A DNA stretch of 64,000 nucleotides from FEN-1073 sp963780865 (lineage in GTDB: Bacteria > Chloroflexota > Anaerolineae > Anaerolineales > RBG-16-64-43), in NCBI GenBank assembly GCA_963780865.1, contig CAWADT010000022.1:124001-188000 (forward strand). The letters are read 5' to 3'. Of the stretch, positions 16,738-25,500 are shown piece by piece. A program made the position numbers and the translations under genes. Numbering within the stretch: the stretch's first letter is position 1; each line of letters begins with the position of its first letter. The notes beneath the pieces were generated by a model. It saw nothing but the letters and a program-made list of their open reading frames with translations. It was not told the origin of the DNA and searched no databases.

Positions 16738-17610
16738 ATGCCACGGGACATTCGAAAGGATTTTTTCTACGGCAAGAAAGTGCTGATCACGGGCGGGTCC
16801 AGCGGGATCGGATTGGCGCTCGCCCGTCAACTCGCGGCGCGAGGCGCAAACCTATGGCTAGTGGCGCGGAATGAAGCCAAGCTCGAGAACGCCCGCCGGG
16901 AGCTGCAAGCCGCGGCGGTCGATCCCTCGCAAAAGGTGGGCTTCACTTCGGCCGATGTGGCGGTGGAAAGCCAAGCCCGGGCTGCGGCGGAGCAGGCCGC
17001 GAAGGCGCTTGGTGGGTTGGACATCCTGATCAACAATGCCGGCACGTCGCATCCCGGCTACTTTCTGGAGATGGACTCGAAAATCTTCCGGGAAACGATG
17101 GAGACGAATTATTTCGGCACACTCAACCTGACCCGCGCCGTCGTGCCAGCGATGATCCAGCGCGGAAAGGGACATATCGTCAACGTTTCCTCCGCGGCGG
17201 CTTACCTGGCGGTGTTTGGGTATGCATCCTACGCGCCCACCAAATGGGCGGTACGCGGCCTGAGCGACGTGCTGCGCTACGAACTGAAACCGCGCGGTAT
17301 CCGGGTGACACTCGCCATGCCGCCCGACACCGACACGCCGTCGCTGGCCAAGGAAAAAAAGATCCGCCCCAAAGAGACGGAGATCATCTCCTCCTCCGGC
17401 ACGGTCTATAAGCCTGAGCAGGTGGCGCGCGACATCCTTTGGGGAGTGGAACACAATCGCTACATCGTCATCACTGGAATGGACGCCGTGCTCTTCTACT
17501 GGCTGACCAACCTTCTCGGACCGCTGCAATACCCGGTGATGGACCTGTTTGTGTCGGACGCCATCGCCAAAAAGAAAAAAGCCGAAGGCCGAAAAGACAC
17601 TCGCGTATAA
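16738..17610 (+). CDS. 3-ketodihydrosphingosine reductase-like short-chain dehydrogenase (eukaryotic KDSR type)
   Basis: A 290-residue SDR. The nucleotide-binding motif is TGGSSGIG (18-25), then NNAG near 98-101, the catalytic Ser in VNVSS, and Y165-x3-K169 in YASYAPTK. The diagnostic part follows: AMPPDTDTP, then KEKKIRPKETEIISSS and KPEQVARDIL. Human/yeast KDSR carries PPDTDTP, K/RP-x-ET-x-x-IS and KPEQVA at the same places, so this is closer to the eukaryotic enzyme than to generic SDRs. A hydrophobic C-terminal segment (VLFYWLTNLLGPLQYPVMDLF) would attach it to the membrane, as in KDSR. The reaction would be NADPH-dependent reduction of 3-ketosphinganine to sphinganine. GGAGAGGG precedes the ATG at 16738. 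The SPT-like gene follows 36 bases later. Confidence 0.8.
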   Translation: MPRDIRKDFFYGKKVLITGGSSGIGLALARQLAARGANLWLVARNEAKLENARRELQAAAVDPSQKVGFTSADVAVESQARAAAEQAAKALGGLDILINNAGTSHPGYFLEMDSKIFRETMETNYFGTLNLTRAVVPAMIQRGKGHIVNVSSAAAYLAVFGYASYAPTKWAVRGLSDVLRYELKPRGIRVTLAMPPDTDTPSLAKEKKIRPKETEIISSSGTVYKPEQVARDILWGVEHNRYIVITGMDAVLFYWLTNLLGPLQYPVMDLFVSDAIAKKKKAEGRKDTRV

Positions 17611-17646
17611 TAGGCTTGGACCAATTCCCACGCTTGGAGGAGCAGG

Positions 17647-18825
17647 ATGGATATCTTCGCAAAATGCCCCGTGTTCACCGATGCCAAAGAAGCCATGGCG
17701 GCCGGGTTTTATCCCTACTTCATTCCAATGGAAGGCAACGAGGGGACGGAGGCGATTTTCCAGGGACGCCGCCTGATCATGTGCGGCTCGAACAACTATC
17801 TTGGCCTGACGATTGACCCGCGCGTGCGGGAAGCGGCCGTGGAAGCGATCCGCAAATACGGGACCTCGTGCACGGGTTCGCGTTTTCTCAACGGGACGCT
17901 GGAGATGCACGAGCAGCTTGAGCGGGAACTCGCGAAGTTCGTCGGCAAGGAAGCCGCGCTGGTATTTTCCACCGGGATGCAGACCAACTTGGGAACGATC
18001 TCGGCCATCGTCGGGCGCGGGGATTACGTGGTTTTGGACAAGGAAGACCACGCGAGCATCGTGGACGGGGCGCGGCTCTGTTGGGGCGAGACGCGGCGCT
18101 TCAAGCACAACGATATGCAGGATTTCGAACGGGTGCTGGCCGCCTTGCCGGAAGACAAAGGCAAACTGGTGGTGGTCGACGGTCTGTACAGCATGGAAGG
18201 CGACCTCGCCCCGCTGCCGGAAATCGTTCCCCTCTGTAAAAAGTACGGCGCCCGGTTGATGGTGGACGACGCCCATGGCATCGGCGTGCTGGGCAAGGGG
18301 CGCGGGACCGCAGCGCACTTCGGCATCACCCAGGACGTGGACCTGATCATGTCCACCTTCAGCAAATCCTTCGCCTCCCTCGGCGGATTCATCGCCGGGG
18401 ACGAGCCGGTGATCCACTACATCAAGCATCACGCCCGGGCGCTGATGTTCTCCGCCAGCATCCCGCCCGCCAACGCCGCCGCGGCGCTCGCAGCGCTGCA
18501 CATCATGCGTGACGAACCCGAGCACAGCGCGCGGCTCAACGCCATCGCCGACAAGATGCGCGCCGGCTACCGGAGCCTGGGGTTCGACATCGGCAACTCC
18601 ACCACGCCGATCATCCCGATCCTCATCGGCGACGACCTCAAAACCATCTTCACCTGGAAGGCGCTGTTCGAAGACGGAGTGTTCGTCAATCCGGTGCTTT
18701 CCCCCGGCGTCTCCCCGGGACGGCAAATGCTGCGCACTTCCTACATGGCCACCCACACCGACGCGCAGATGGACAAGGTGCTGGAAGTGTTCGGCAAAGT
18801 GGGAAAGAACATGGGATTGATATAA
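17647..18825 (+). CDS. Serine palmitoyltransferase-like PLP enzyme (alpha-oxoamine synthase family)
   Basis: A 392-residue fold-type I PLP enzyme. The key residues are NNYLGL near the N-terminus, the D207-x2-H210 pair in VDDAHGIG, and the Schiff-base lysine K240 in STFSKSFASLGG. AONS and KBL enzymes carry GTLGKA at the lysine; TFSKS is the form seen in serine palmitoyltransferases, and MFSASIPP also fits. The enzyme would condense serine with a fatty acyl-CoA (or acyl-ACP) to give 3-ketosphinganine, the substrate of the reductase encoded just upstream. It is soluble, as in bacterial SPT. TGGAGGAGC precedes the ATG. The next gene is convergent, so the pair probably forms one unit. The alternative is 2-amino-3-ketobutyrate ligase, which the reductase partner makes less likely. 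Confidence 0.8.
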   Translation: MDIFAKCPVFTDAKEAMAAGFYPYFIPMEGNEGTEAIFQGRRLIMCGSNNYLGLTIDPRVREAAVEAIRKYGTSCTGSRFLNGTLEMHEQLERELAKFVGKEAALVFSTGMQTNLGTISAIVGRGDYVVLDKEDHASIVDGARLCWGETRRFKHNDMQDFERVLAALPEDKGKLVVVDGLYSMEGDLAPLPEIVPLCKKYGARLMVDDAHGIGVLGKGRGTAAHFGITQDVDLIMSTFSKSFASLGGFIAGDEPVIHYIKHHARALMFSASIPPANAAAALAALHIMRDEPEHSARLNAIADKMRAGYRSLGFDIGNSTTPIIPILIGDDLKTIFTWKALFEDGVFVNPVLSPGVSPGRQMLRTSYMATHTDAQMDKVLEVFGKVGKNMGLI

Positions 18826-18844
18826 AACGATCTTCGAGAAAATT

Positions 18845-18915
18845 TCTCACCGCAAAGACGCAAAGGGCGCAAAGATTTTATTATTTCTTGGCGACTTTGC
18901 GCCTTTGCGGTGAGA
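18845..18915. repeat. Palindromic repeat CTCACCGCAAAGACGC..GCGCCTTTGCGGTGAG
   Basis: The arms TCTCACCGCAAAGACGCAAA and TTTGCGCCTTTGCGGTGAGA face each other over an AT-rich centre, between two convergent genes. Related single arms occur at 46168-46200 and at 46607-46652, the latter interrupted by another palindrome. It could act as a bidirectional terminator. Confidence 0.7.
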
Positions 18916-19005
18916 TTTTGATTTTTCAATCCATTCGAAATTATTCTACTTATTAATAAATTTCATCTGCTGATATCGAAAACCCCTTTCCGCGATACAC
19001 AGGAT

Positions 19006-19515
19006 TCATATTATCCATCGCACGACGGCGCAACCATAGGCGGGCGTTTCAGCCGGATCGGGATTCCCGCCGGCGAGGAGCGCGCGCAATTCGTTTTCCA
19101 GATACGCCCGGGTGGGGGCGGGCTGGCGGAAAGTGGCATCGTCCAGCGCGCCGTGATAGCGGAGGACGCCCTCCCGGTCGAGGAGGAAAAATTCCGGCGT
19201 GAGCTGGGCGCCGTACTGGTCGGTCACTGTCCGGTCGGGATCGAGCAGGACAATCCCCCGGAACCGCTTGGCCGCTTCCAGGCGGATTGCGTCGACGCTC
19301 TCGTCGGCGTTCATCGCCAGGCGGAGAACGAGGGCGGAGGAGGCGAGCTCGGAAGGCCAGTTTCCCATCACCCGGTCGGCCCGCTGTGACCATGGGCAGG
19401 CGGCCGACCAAAAATAAAGCAGCACGGCCTGCCCGCGGTACTCGCCCAGAGTGTGGAGACGACCGGAAAGGTCGGGCAGGGAGAAAGCAGGCGCGGGCGC
19501 GTTTACGGCAGCCAT
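19006..19515 (-). CDS. Redoxin / AhpC-TSA-type thioredoxin-fold protein
   Basis: A 169-residue protein starting MAAVNAPAPAFSLPDLSGR, the usual start of the redoxin/TlpA group, followed by QAVLLYFWSAACPWSQRA. The active-site segment reads C-P-W-S, so the resolving cysteine of a CxxC motif is replaced by Ser. Later strands (EFFLLDREGVLRYHGAL) match the family. It is likely a one-cysteine peroxidase or thiol-linked protein in the cytoplasm, since no signal peptide is present. Its start overlaps the end of the beta-propeller gene by 13 bases, so both are co-transcribed and translationally coupled. A longer open frame upstream is only a shadow of that gene. Confidence 0.75.
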   Translation of the reverse strand: MAAVNAPAPAFSLPDLSGRLHTLGEYRGQAVLLYFWSAACPWSQRADRVMGNWPSELASSALVLRLAMNADESVDAIRLEAAKRFRGIVLLDPDRTVTDQYGAQLTPEFFLLDREGVLRYHGALDDATFRQPAPTRAYLENELRALLAGGNPDPAETPAYGCAVVRWII

Positions 19516-20903
19516 GCGGGCAAGTATCCTCCCGCTGCAAGCACATGCGCGTTCGAACCGTCGGGGTTGATGGTCCAGATCTCCGGCGGTTCGGACGGAT
19601 TCGTTTCGTGGAAGCGCATGAACAACAGGCGGGATCCGTCGGAACTCCAATGGATCGAGGAAACGCCGTAGTCGGGCGACTGGGTAAGCTCGCGGAAGGA
19701 GGAATCCTTCAGGTTCATGATCCACAATTGGCGGCCCGGGGTCCAGCGCGTGTCGAAATAATCGCGCGCAAACGCCAGCTGCGCGCCGTCCGGGGAAACC
19801 GCGGGGGAATAATCCTCGACCTGTTCGGCGCCGCTGAGGTTCCGCCGGTCGTTGGTTTTTATCGTCACCAGCGTCAGCTGGCTGAAGATCCGGAGCGATT
19901 CGGAATTCGTAGTCGATTCCGACGCTTCCGAGGTATCGGGGAAAATGTCGGGGTAGATCAGCCCCGAACCGTCCGGCATCCAAACCCAGTCCGCGCCGTT
20001 CGCGTTGGGAACCAGCGTCGTCCCGCCGGCCAAATCGTCCACGACCACGGCCTGCCGGTCGGCGTCGAAATACGAGAGCCACCCCGGCGGAGCCCAGACG
20101 GGATTGCTGGCGGTGTGTCCGGAAGGGGAGACGGTCCGCGTTTGGCGCGAGCCAAGGGTGAACAATTCGATCGCCGGATTGGCCGGCTGAACGGAACCGC
20201 TTACCTGAGTTTCCAGGGCGGCGCGCTGGTACGCAACCATCGATCCATCGGGGGATATCGCCGCGGAACTGCAAGCGTCGGGCGCGCAGTCGACGAGCAG
20301 TTCCGGCGCGGCTGACCCGAGCCGGTCGAACCAGATTTTTCCCGGCCCGTTGGAAACCCCGGTGGAATACACCAGAAAATCGCCGCGCGATGAGATCTGA
20401 AAATCCTGGATCGGTTCGGAGGCTTGGACGAGTACGACGGGGGCGCCGCCGTCGGCCGGCATCATCATCAACCGGGTGGGATCGTCGGCGGAAATAAACG
20501 CCACGCGGTACGGGGAAGGGACAAAGCTCCAACTGAAATCCAAGATCAGCGGCAGGCGGCTCCGGCCGCAAGCGCCCGAGCGGACGGTCGCCTTTACCGT
20601 GCTGCCGGAAGGCCACGGGTTCTTGGGGACGAATTGCAGCACGTTGCCTTGCACGCTGAGGCCGCCCTCGGCGGCGGGCTGGATGCTGAAATGCGAAGCC
20701 GCGCAGGCGGGATCCATCGGCACGGTGAAACGCGCTTCGATCGCGGCGTAGGAGCCGGGATGCGCACCCGCCGCGGGTTGAACCGTGACCACCCGCGGTG
20801 AAAAATACACTCCCACCGCCGCTAGGCCGATCAGGAACCCGAGCAACGGAATCACGATCATCCGGAGGGAAAGGACGCGCCGTTTTGAAAAAAGAGGGGT
20901 CAT
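19503..20903 (-). CDS. Membrane-anchored beta-propeller (TolB/WD40-like) protein with Ig-like domain
   Basis: A 466-residue protein with an N-terminal anchor helix (MIVIPLLGFLIGLAAVGVYF), then an SbsA-like Ig domain (EARFTVPMDPACAASHFSI, a Big_5 pattern), then repeated blades with SPDG-type turns (AISPDGSMVAYQ, AVSPDGAQLAFA, HWSSDGSRLLFM), as in TolB/PD40 propellers. It lies on the outer side of the membrane. The function is unknown; such propellers usually bind other proteins or carbohydrates. I prefer the ATG at 20903 to one 69 bases earlier because a TATAAT on the minus strand (20918-20913) is nine bases upstream. It is co-transcribed with the redoxin gene. Confidence 0.7.
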   Translation of the reverse strand: MTPLFSKRRVLSLRMIVIPLLGFLIGLAAVGVYFSPRVVTVQPAAGAHPGSYAAIEARFTVPMDPACAASHFSIQPAAEGGLSVQGNVLQFVPKNPWPSGSTVKATVRSGACGRSRLPLILDFSWSFVPSPYRVAFISADDPTRLMMMPADGGAPVVLVQASEPIQDFQISSRGDFLVYSTGVSNGPGKIWFDRLGSAAPELLVDCAPDACSSAAISPDGSMVAYQRAALETQVSGSVQPANPAIELFTLGSRQTRTVSPSGHTASNPVWAPPGWLSYFDADRQAVVVDDLAGGTTLVPNANGADWVWMPDGSGLIYPDIFPDTSEASESTTNSESLRIFSQLTLVTIKTNDRRNLSGAEQVEDYSPAVSPDGAQLAFARDYFDTRWTPGRQLWIMNLKDSSFRELTQSPDYGVSSIHWSSDGSRLLFMRFHETNPSEPPEIWTINPDGSNAHVLAAGGYLPAWLP

Positions 20904-21133
20904 AAGTGCGGATATTATAGCAGTGTGGGTTAATTCGCCTGCTATACGGAATAGTTTCTTCCTGCGGGCCAACGCGCGACGCCAAACCCCAGCTGGTTAA
21001 CGAAGCTCCTCCGGGGCTATCTGCGTCTGTATTTTTCGGCCCGTTGAAGGCGGGCTTCGTGCCTGTCCCGAGCGAAGCGAGGGATCATAGCGCCGTCATT
21101 TATGGCGGCGCGGCAAGTCGCGGCATGATTATC

Positions 21134-21155
21134 GCGCGGGGATAAATCCCCGCGC
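21134..21155. repeat. Perfect 22-base palindrome
   Basis: GCGCGGGGAT and ATCCCCGCGC flank AA. It sits in a 350-base gap (20904-21257) with other REP-like fragments (CCCGAGCGAAGCGAGGGATC at about 21068). Nothing else is recognisable in this gap. Confidence 0.7.
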
Positions 21156-21257
21156 TAAGCCACAATGCCCCTTCGGGGCAAAACATTCATATTAAGGAGT
21201 AACTTCCCATTTCTCAAAAAGCGATACAATGGCAAATGAAAAATTCAGGGGGAGTAT

Positions 21258-22049
21258 ATGAATCGCAACCGTCGGATTCCAATCGCATGTTTGATTTTCC
21301 TGCTCGGCGCGGGTTGCCGTCCGGCTGGGAATGCGCGCGTCGCACCGGCAACGATGCCATTCCAATCTTCATCGCCGACGTCGCGTGCGTCGGAAACCGC
21401 CGTGCCCACCGCCGGATGCATCCCCGACCGCGCCCGGCGCGAGTACGCGGCCGTGACCAAGGTGATCGACGGCGACACGATCGAAGTCGATGAGGGTGGG
21501 ATTCCCTTCCGGGTGCGGTACATCGGAATGGATGCGCCGGAACTGACCGGCGAGCCGATGGCGGCCGAGGCGCTTGCGGCGAACCGCCGGCTGGTCGAGG
21601 GGAAAACGATCGTGATGATCCGCGATCAATCCGAGGCGGACCGCTACGGGCGACTGCTGCGGTTTGTGTTCGCCGGCGATGGCTTCGTCAATGTTGAGCT
21701 CGTTCGGATGGGGATGGCGCGCGCCGCGCCTTACCCGCCGGACGTCTCCTGCCGGGCTGAATTCGACGCCGCGCAGCGCGAGGCGCTGCAAGCCGGGCGG
21801 GGATTGTGGAGCATTGTTTTAAGTTTGACCCCGCCGCCGGGCGCAGGAACAGTTTGCGCCGGAGGCTGCGTCACCCCGCCGGCCGGCTGCCGGATCAAAG
21901 GAAATATCGGCGCCAGCGGCGAGAAAATCTACCACGTTCCGGGCGGAAAATTCTACGATAACACCCTGATCGAACCCGAAAAGGGGGAGCGTTGGTTCTG
22001 CACAGAAGCCGAGGCCGTGGCCGCGGGCTGGAGAAGATCGAAGCAATGA
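21258..22049 (+). CDS. Thermonuclease (SNase)-domain lipoprotein
   Basis: A 263-residue protein with signal sequence and lipobox (CLIFLLGAGC), a Ser/Thr/Pro linker, and a staphylococcal-nuclease domain: VIDGDTIEV, then VRYIGMDAPE, with the catalytic Arg in DRYGRLLRFVF. The acidic and arginine residues of the calcium-dependent nuclease site are therefore present. A C-terminal small domain (GNIGASGEKIYHVPGGKFYD, then GERWFCTEAEAVAAGWRRS) is a common partner that resembles Ada-like/excalibur-type small modules. It would degrade extracellular DNA or RNA at the cell surface. The last 45 bases of the gene, including the stop, are duplicated at 22207-22251. Confidence 0.85.
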   Translation: MNRNRRIPIACLIFLLGAGCRPAGNARVAPATMPFQSSSPTSRASETAVPTAGCIPDRARREYAAVTKVIDGDTIEVDEGGIPFRVRYIGMDAPELTGEPMAAEALAANRRLVEGKTIVMIRDQSEADRYGRLLRFVFAGDGFVNVELVRMGMARAAPYPPDVSCRAEFDAAQREALQAGRGLWSIVLSLTPPPGAGTVCAGGCVTPPAGCRIKGNIGASGEKIYHVPGGKFYDNTLIEPEKGERWFCTEAEAVAAGWRRSKQ

Positions 22050-22251
22050 GGACGAAGCATACGGAAGCCACCGAAGAAGCCACGGATAACACGGAAAAAA
22101 CGTTTTCCAAGATTGTTTTCATTTGCCATCCCGTCCTCCCTCCCTCCTCCCTCCTTCCCGTATCACGGGAAGGAGGGAGGAGCCCGGAGAAGGGAGAATA
22201 GGAAGGGAAGCCGAGGCCGTGGCCGCGGGCTGGAGAAGATCGAAGCAATGA
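22005..22251. repeat. 45-bp direct repeat: the 3' end of the nuclease gene duplicated downstream
   Basis: Bases 22005-22049 (GAAGCCGAGG ... GCAATGA) recur without change at 22207-22251. The 157 bases between the copies hold a fragment of a CACGGATAACACGGA repeat and a perfect 18-bp hairpin (22144-22182). The duplication looks like a repeat-linked insertion with a long target copy. Confidence 0.85.
22144..22182. repeat. Perfect 18-bp stem hairpin, GA/CT-rich palindrome class
   Basis: CTCCTCCCTCCTTCCCGT and ACGGGAAGGAGGGAGGAG are separated by only three bases (ATC). Confidence 0.85.
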
Positions 22252-22320
22252 TGATGTTGTTATCGCTTGGACCACTTTTATTGGAATCTAGGTCTTTCAA
22301 ATGAATCGTCTCTTTATTTG

Positions 22321-22381
22321 CCCTCATCCGGCCTACGGCCACCTTCTCCCAGCATAAGCTGGGAGAAGGATGGGATGAGGG
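22321..22381. repeat. Palindrome CCCTCATCC..CTCCCAGCATAAGCTGGGAG..GGATGAGGG
   Basis: Inverted arms CCCTCATCC and ATGAGGG, with an inner CTTCTCCCAGC / GCTGGGAGAAG. Its centre matches the palindrome at 47727-47784 (CAGCATATGCTGGGAGAG). It lies 135 bases before the dnaE start. Confidence 0.75.
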
Positions 22382-22515
22382 AATGCCGTTGCGGCGCCAA
22401 AATTTTAATATAATTGGGACTACCTTCTCGGAATTTTCCGTTCCCCGCTGTGCTATAATCATTGCTGTCGCCTCTGCTCGACCATCACGTTTTTCACTTC
22501 ACTCATCGAGCGTTC

Positions 22516-25500
22516 ATGTCTTTCGTCCACCTTCACGTACATACAGAATATTCCCTTCTCGACGGGCTGGGAAAAATTCCACGCCTCGTGGCGCGGGCCA
22601 AGGAATTGGGGATGCCGGCCCTCGCCATCACCGATCATGGGGTGATGTTCGGCGTCGTGGAATTTTATAACGCGGCCAGGGAAGCCGGCATCCGGCCGAT
22701 CATCGGGATCGAAGCCTACCTCGCCCCGCGCGGGATGCACGACCGCGAAGCGCGCGTCGACCGCGACCCACCCCACCTGCTGCTCCTGGCTCAGACCGAC
22801 GCCGGGTATCGCAACCTCCTTCAGATCGCCTCCGCCGCGCAACTCGAAGGCTTCTATTACAAGCCGCGCATCGACCGCGAGTACCTCGCCGCGCACGCCG
22901 AAGGACTCATTTGCACCAGCGGCTGCCTGGCGGCGGAAATTCCGCACGCGCTGGCCGAGGGACGGACGCAGGATGCCGAGCGCCTGATCGGCTGGTACAA
23001 GGATCTCTTCGGCGACCGTTTCTACATCGAGCTGCAGGAGCACGAGATCCCCGAACTGCGCGAGGTGAACAAACGGCTGGTGGAGCTCGCGCCACGCTTC
23101 GGGGTGGGGATGGTGGCCACCAACGACGTGCATTACGTGATGCCCGAGGACAGCACCGCGCACGACATTCTGCTGTGCATCCAGACCCAGACGGTGGTGA
23201 GCGAAACCAACCGGATGCGCATGTCGGGCAGTTCCTATTACCTGCGCTCGCCGCAGGAAATGCAGGCCCTCTTCGGCGAAGTGCCCGGCGCGATCGCCAA
23301 TACCCTCGCCATTGCCGAACGCTGCTCGGTGGATCTGGGGTTCAAAGGCTACCACCTGCCGGTGTTTCCCGTTCCGGAAGGAAAAACATCGGAGGGTTAT
23401 CTCCGCGAACTATGCGCCGAAGGGCTGCGCGAGCGGTACGGCGCGCGGGCCGACGAGCCCGATATTCAAAAACGGCTCGAGTACGAGCTGGGGATCATCC
23501 ACAAGATGGGGTTCGACATGTATTTCCTCATCGTGTGGGACCTGTGCCGCTACGCGCTGCAATCCCGCATCTGGTACAACGCGCGCGGTTCGGCGGAGGG
23601 TTCGCTCGCCGCGTACGCGCTGCGGATCACCCTGGTGGACCCGCTCGAGCACGGGTTGATCTTCGAGCGCTTCCTCAACCCTTCGCGGGTGAGCATGCCG
23701 GACATCGACCTGGATTTCCAGGACGACCAGCGCGGAAGGGTGCTGGAATACGCCGCGCGCCGCTACGGCGCGGACAAGGTGGCGCAGATCATCACCTTCG
23801 GAACCATGGCCGCGCGCGCCGCGGTGCGCGACGTCGGGCGCGTGCTGGATATCCCCCTGCCGGAAGTGGACAAACTCGCCAAGCTCATCCCCAACACGCC
23901 CGGCCGAGCCGTCACGCTGGCCGAAGCGCTGCAGGAGGTTCCCGCCCTGCGCGAAACGTACGAGGGCACCGACTACCTGCGCGATCTGGTCGACACCGCC
24001 GCCAAACTCGAAGGCGTGATCCGCAACGCGGGGACGCACGCCGCGGGCGTGGTGATTTCCGACAAGCCGCTCGTGGAGTACGTGCCGCTGCACCGCCCGA
24101 CGCGCGGCGCGCTCGAAGACAGCCCCGTCGCCGCCGTGACGCAATTTGAGATGCAGGTCCTGGACAAGCTCGGACTGCTCAAGGTGGATTTTCTGGGCCT
24201 GGCGACGCTGACCGTGATGCAGCGCGCCTGCGCGCTGATCTCCGAGCGTCACGATAAAGAGTTCACGCTCGATACCATCCCCACCGACGACCCGGCGATC
24301 TTCGAGCTGCTCGGGCGGGGGGAGACCGACGGCGTGTTCCAGGTGGAAGGCAGCGGCATGCGCCGCTACCTGATGGAGATGAAACCCACGCGCCTGGACC
24401 ACGTGATCGCGATGATCGCGCTCTTCCGCCCCGGCCCGATCGAATTCATCCCCCTCTACATCCAGCGCATGCACGGTCTGCAGCCGGTGGAATACCGCCA
24501 CCCCTCCCTCGAGCCGATCCTGCGCGAGACGTACGGGATCCTCATCTACCAGGAACAGCTCATGCGCGCGGTAATCGACATGGCGGGCTACACGCCTTCC
24601 GAAGCCGACGACCTGCGCAAGGCGGTATCGAAGAAGAACGCCGAGTCGATTAAAAAGCATCGCGCGAAGTTCATCGCCGGCGCCGGGAAAGTGCTGCAGA
24701 TACAAGCGGACCTTGCGGCGGCGATCTTCGACGACTGGGAAGGTTTCGCCCGCTACGGCTTCAACAAGGCCCACGCGGCGGATTACGGAGTGATCTGCGC
24801 CCAGACCGCCTACCTCAAGGCGCATTACCCGGTGGAGTTCATGACCGCGCTGCTTTCGGCCTCCAAGAACGAGATCGAGAAGGTGGCGCTCTACATCGCC
24901 GACTGCCGCAGGATGGGCGTGGCCGTGCTTCCGCCCTCCGTCAACCACAGCGGCTGGGATTTCACCATCGAGGAGAAGGCGGAGGGCGGATACGCCATCC
25001 GCTACGGTTTGGGCGCAGTGAAGAACGTAGGCGAAGGACCGGTGAACGAATTTCTGCGGGTGCGCGAGCAAACCGGGCCGTTCGCTTCGCTTGACGACCT
25101 GGCCGCGCGGGTGGACCTGCGCCGGGTGGGCAAGCGGGCGCTTGAATCCCTGGTGAAGGTGGGCGCGTTGGACGCCCTGGGCGAACGCGTGGGCGTGCTC
25201 AATTCCCTCGACGCGATCCTTTCGGTATCGGCGAGCCACTTCCGCGCGCAGGAAGCGGGTCAGATCAGCATGTTCGCCTCAGCCGCCGGCGCGCCGATCG
25301 AGACGATCACGCTCGCCCCGTCGGGGACGGTGGCCAAGCGGACGATGCTCGAATGGGAAAAGGAACTGCTCGGCCTGTACGTCAGCGATCATCCGCTTTC
25401 GGCCTATCTCGAGGAATTGCAGAACGTCGTCACCCATTACAGCGCCGAACTGACCGAACCCGTCAACGGCGCGCACGTCCAAGTGGCTGGGATGATCGTC

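Noticed and set aside
16858..18756. A 632-codon open frame antisense to the reductase and SPT genes
   Set aside because: It is rich in His/Arg/Gly with no family pattern and is the shadow of two well-supported genes in GC-rich DNA.
19516..20985. A 659-residue fusion of an N-terminal domain with the redoxin
   Set aside because: The first 490 residues are Arg/Pro-rich shadow sequence of the propeller gene. Only the part from 19515 matches redoxins.
23410..25239. A 609-codon open frame antisense to dnaE
   Set aside because: It has a low-complexity composition and mirrors the codon pattern of dnaE; no start or RBS signals.
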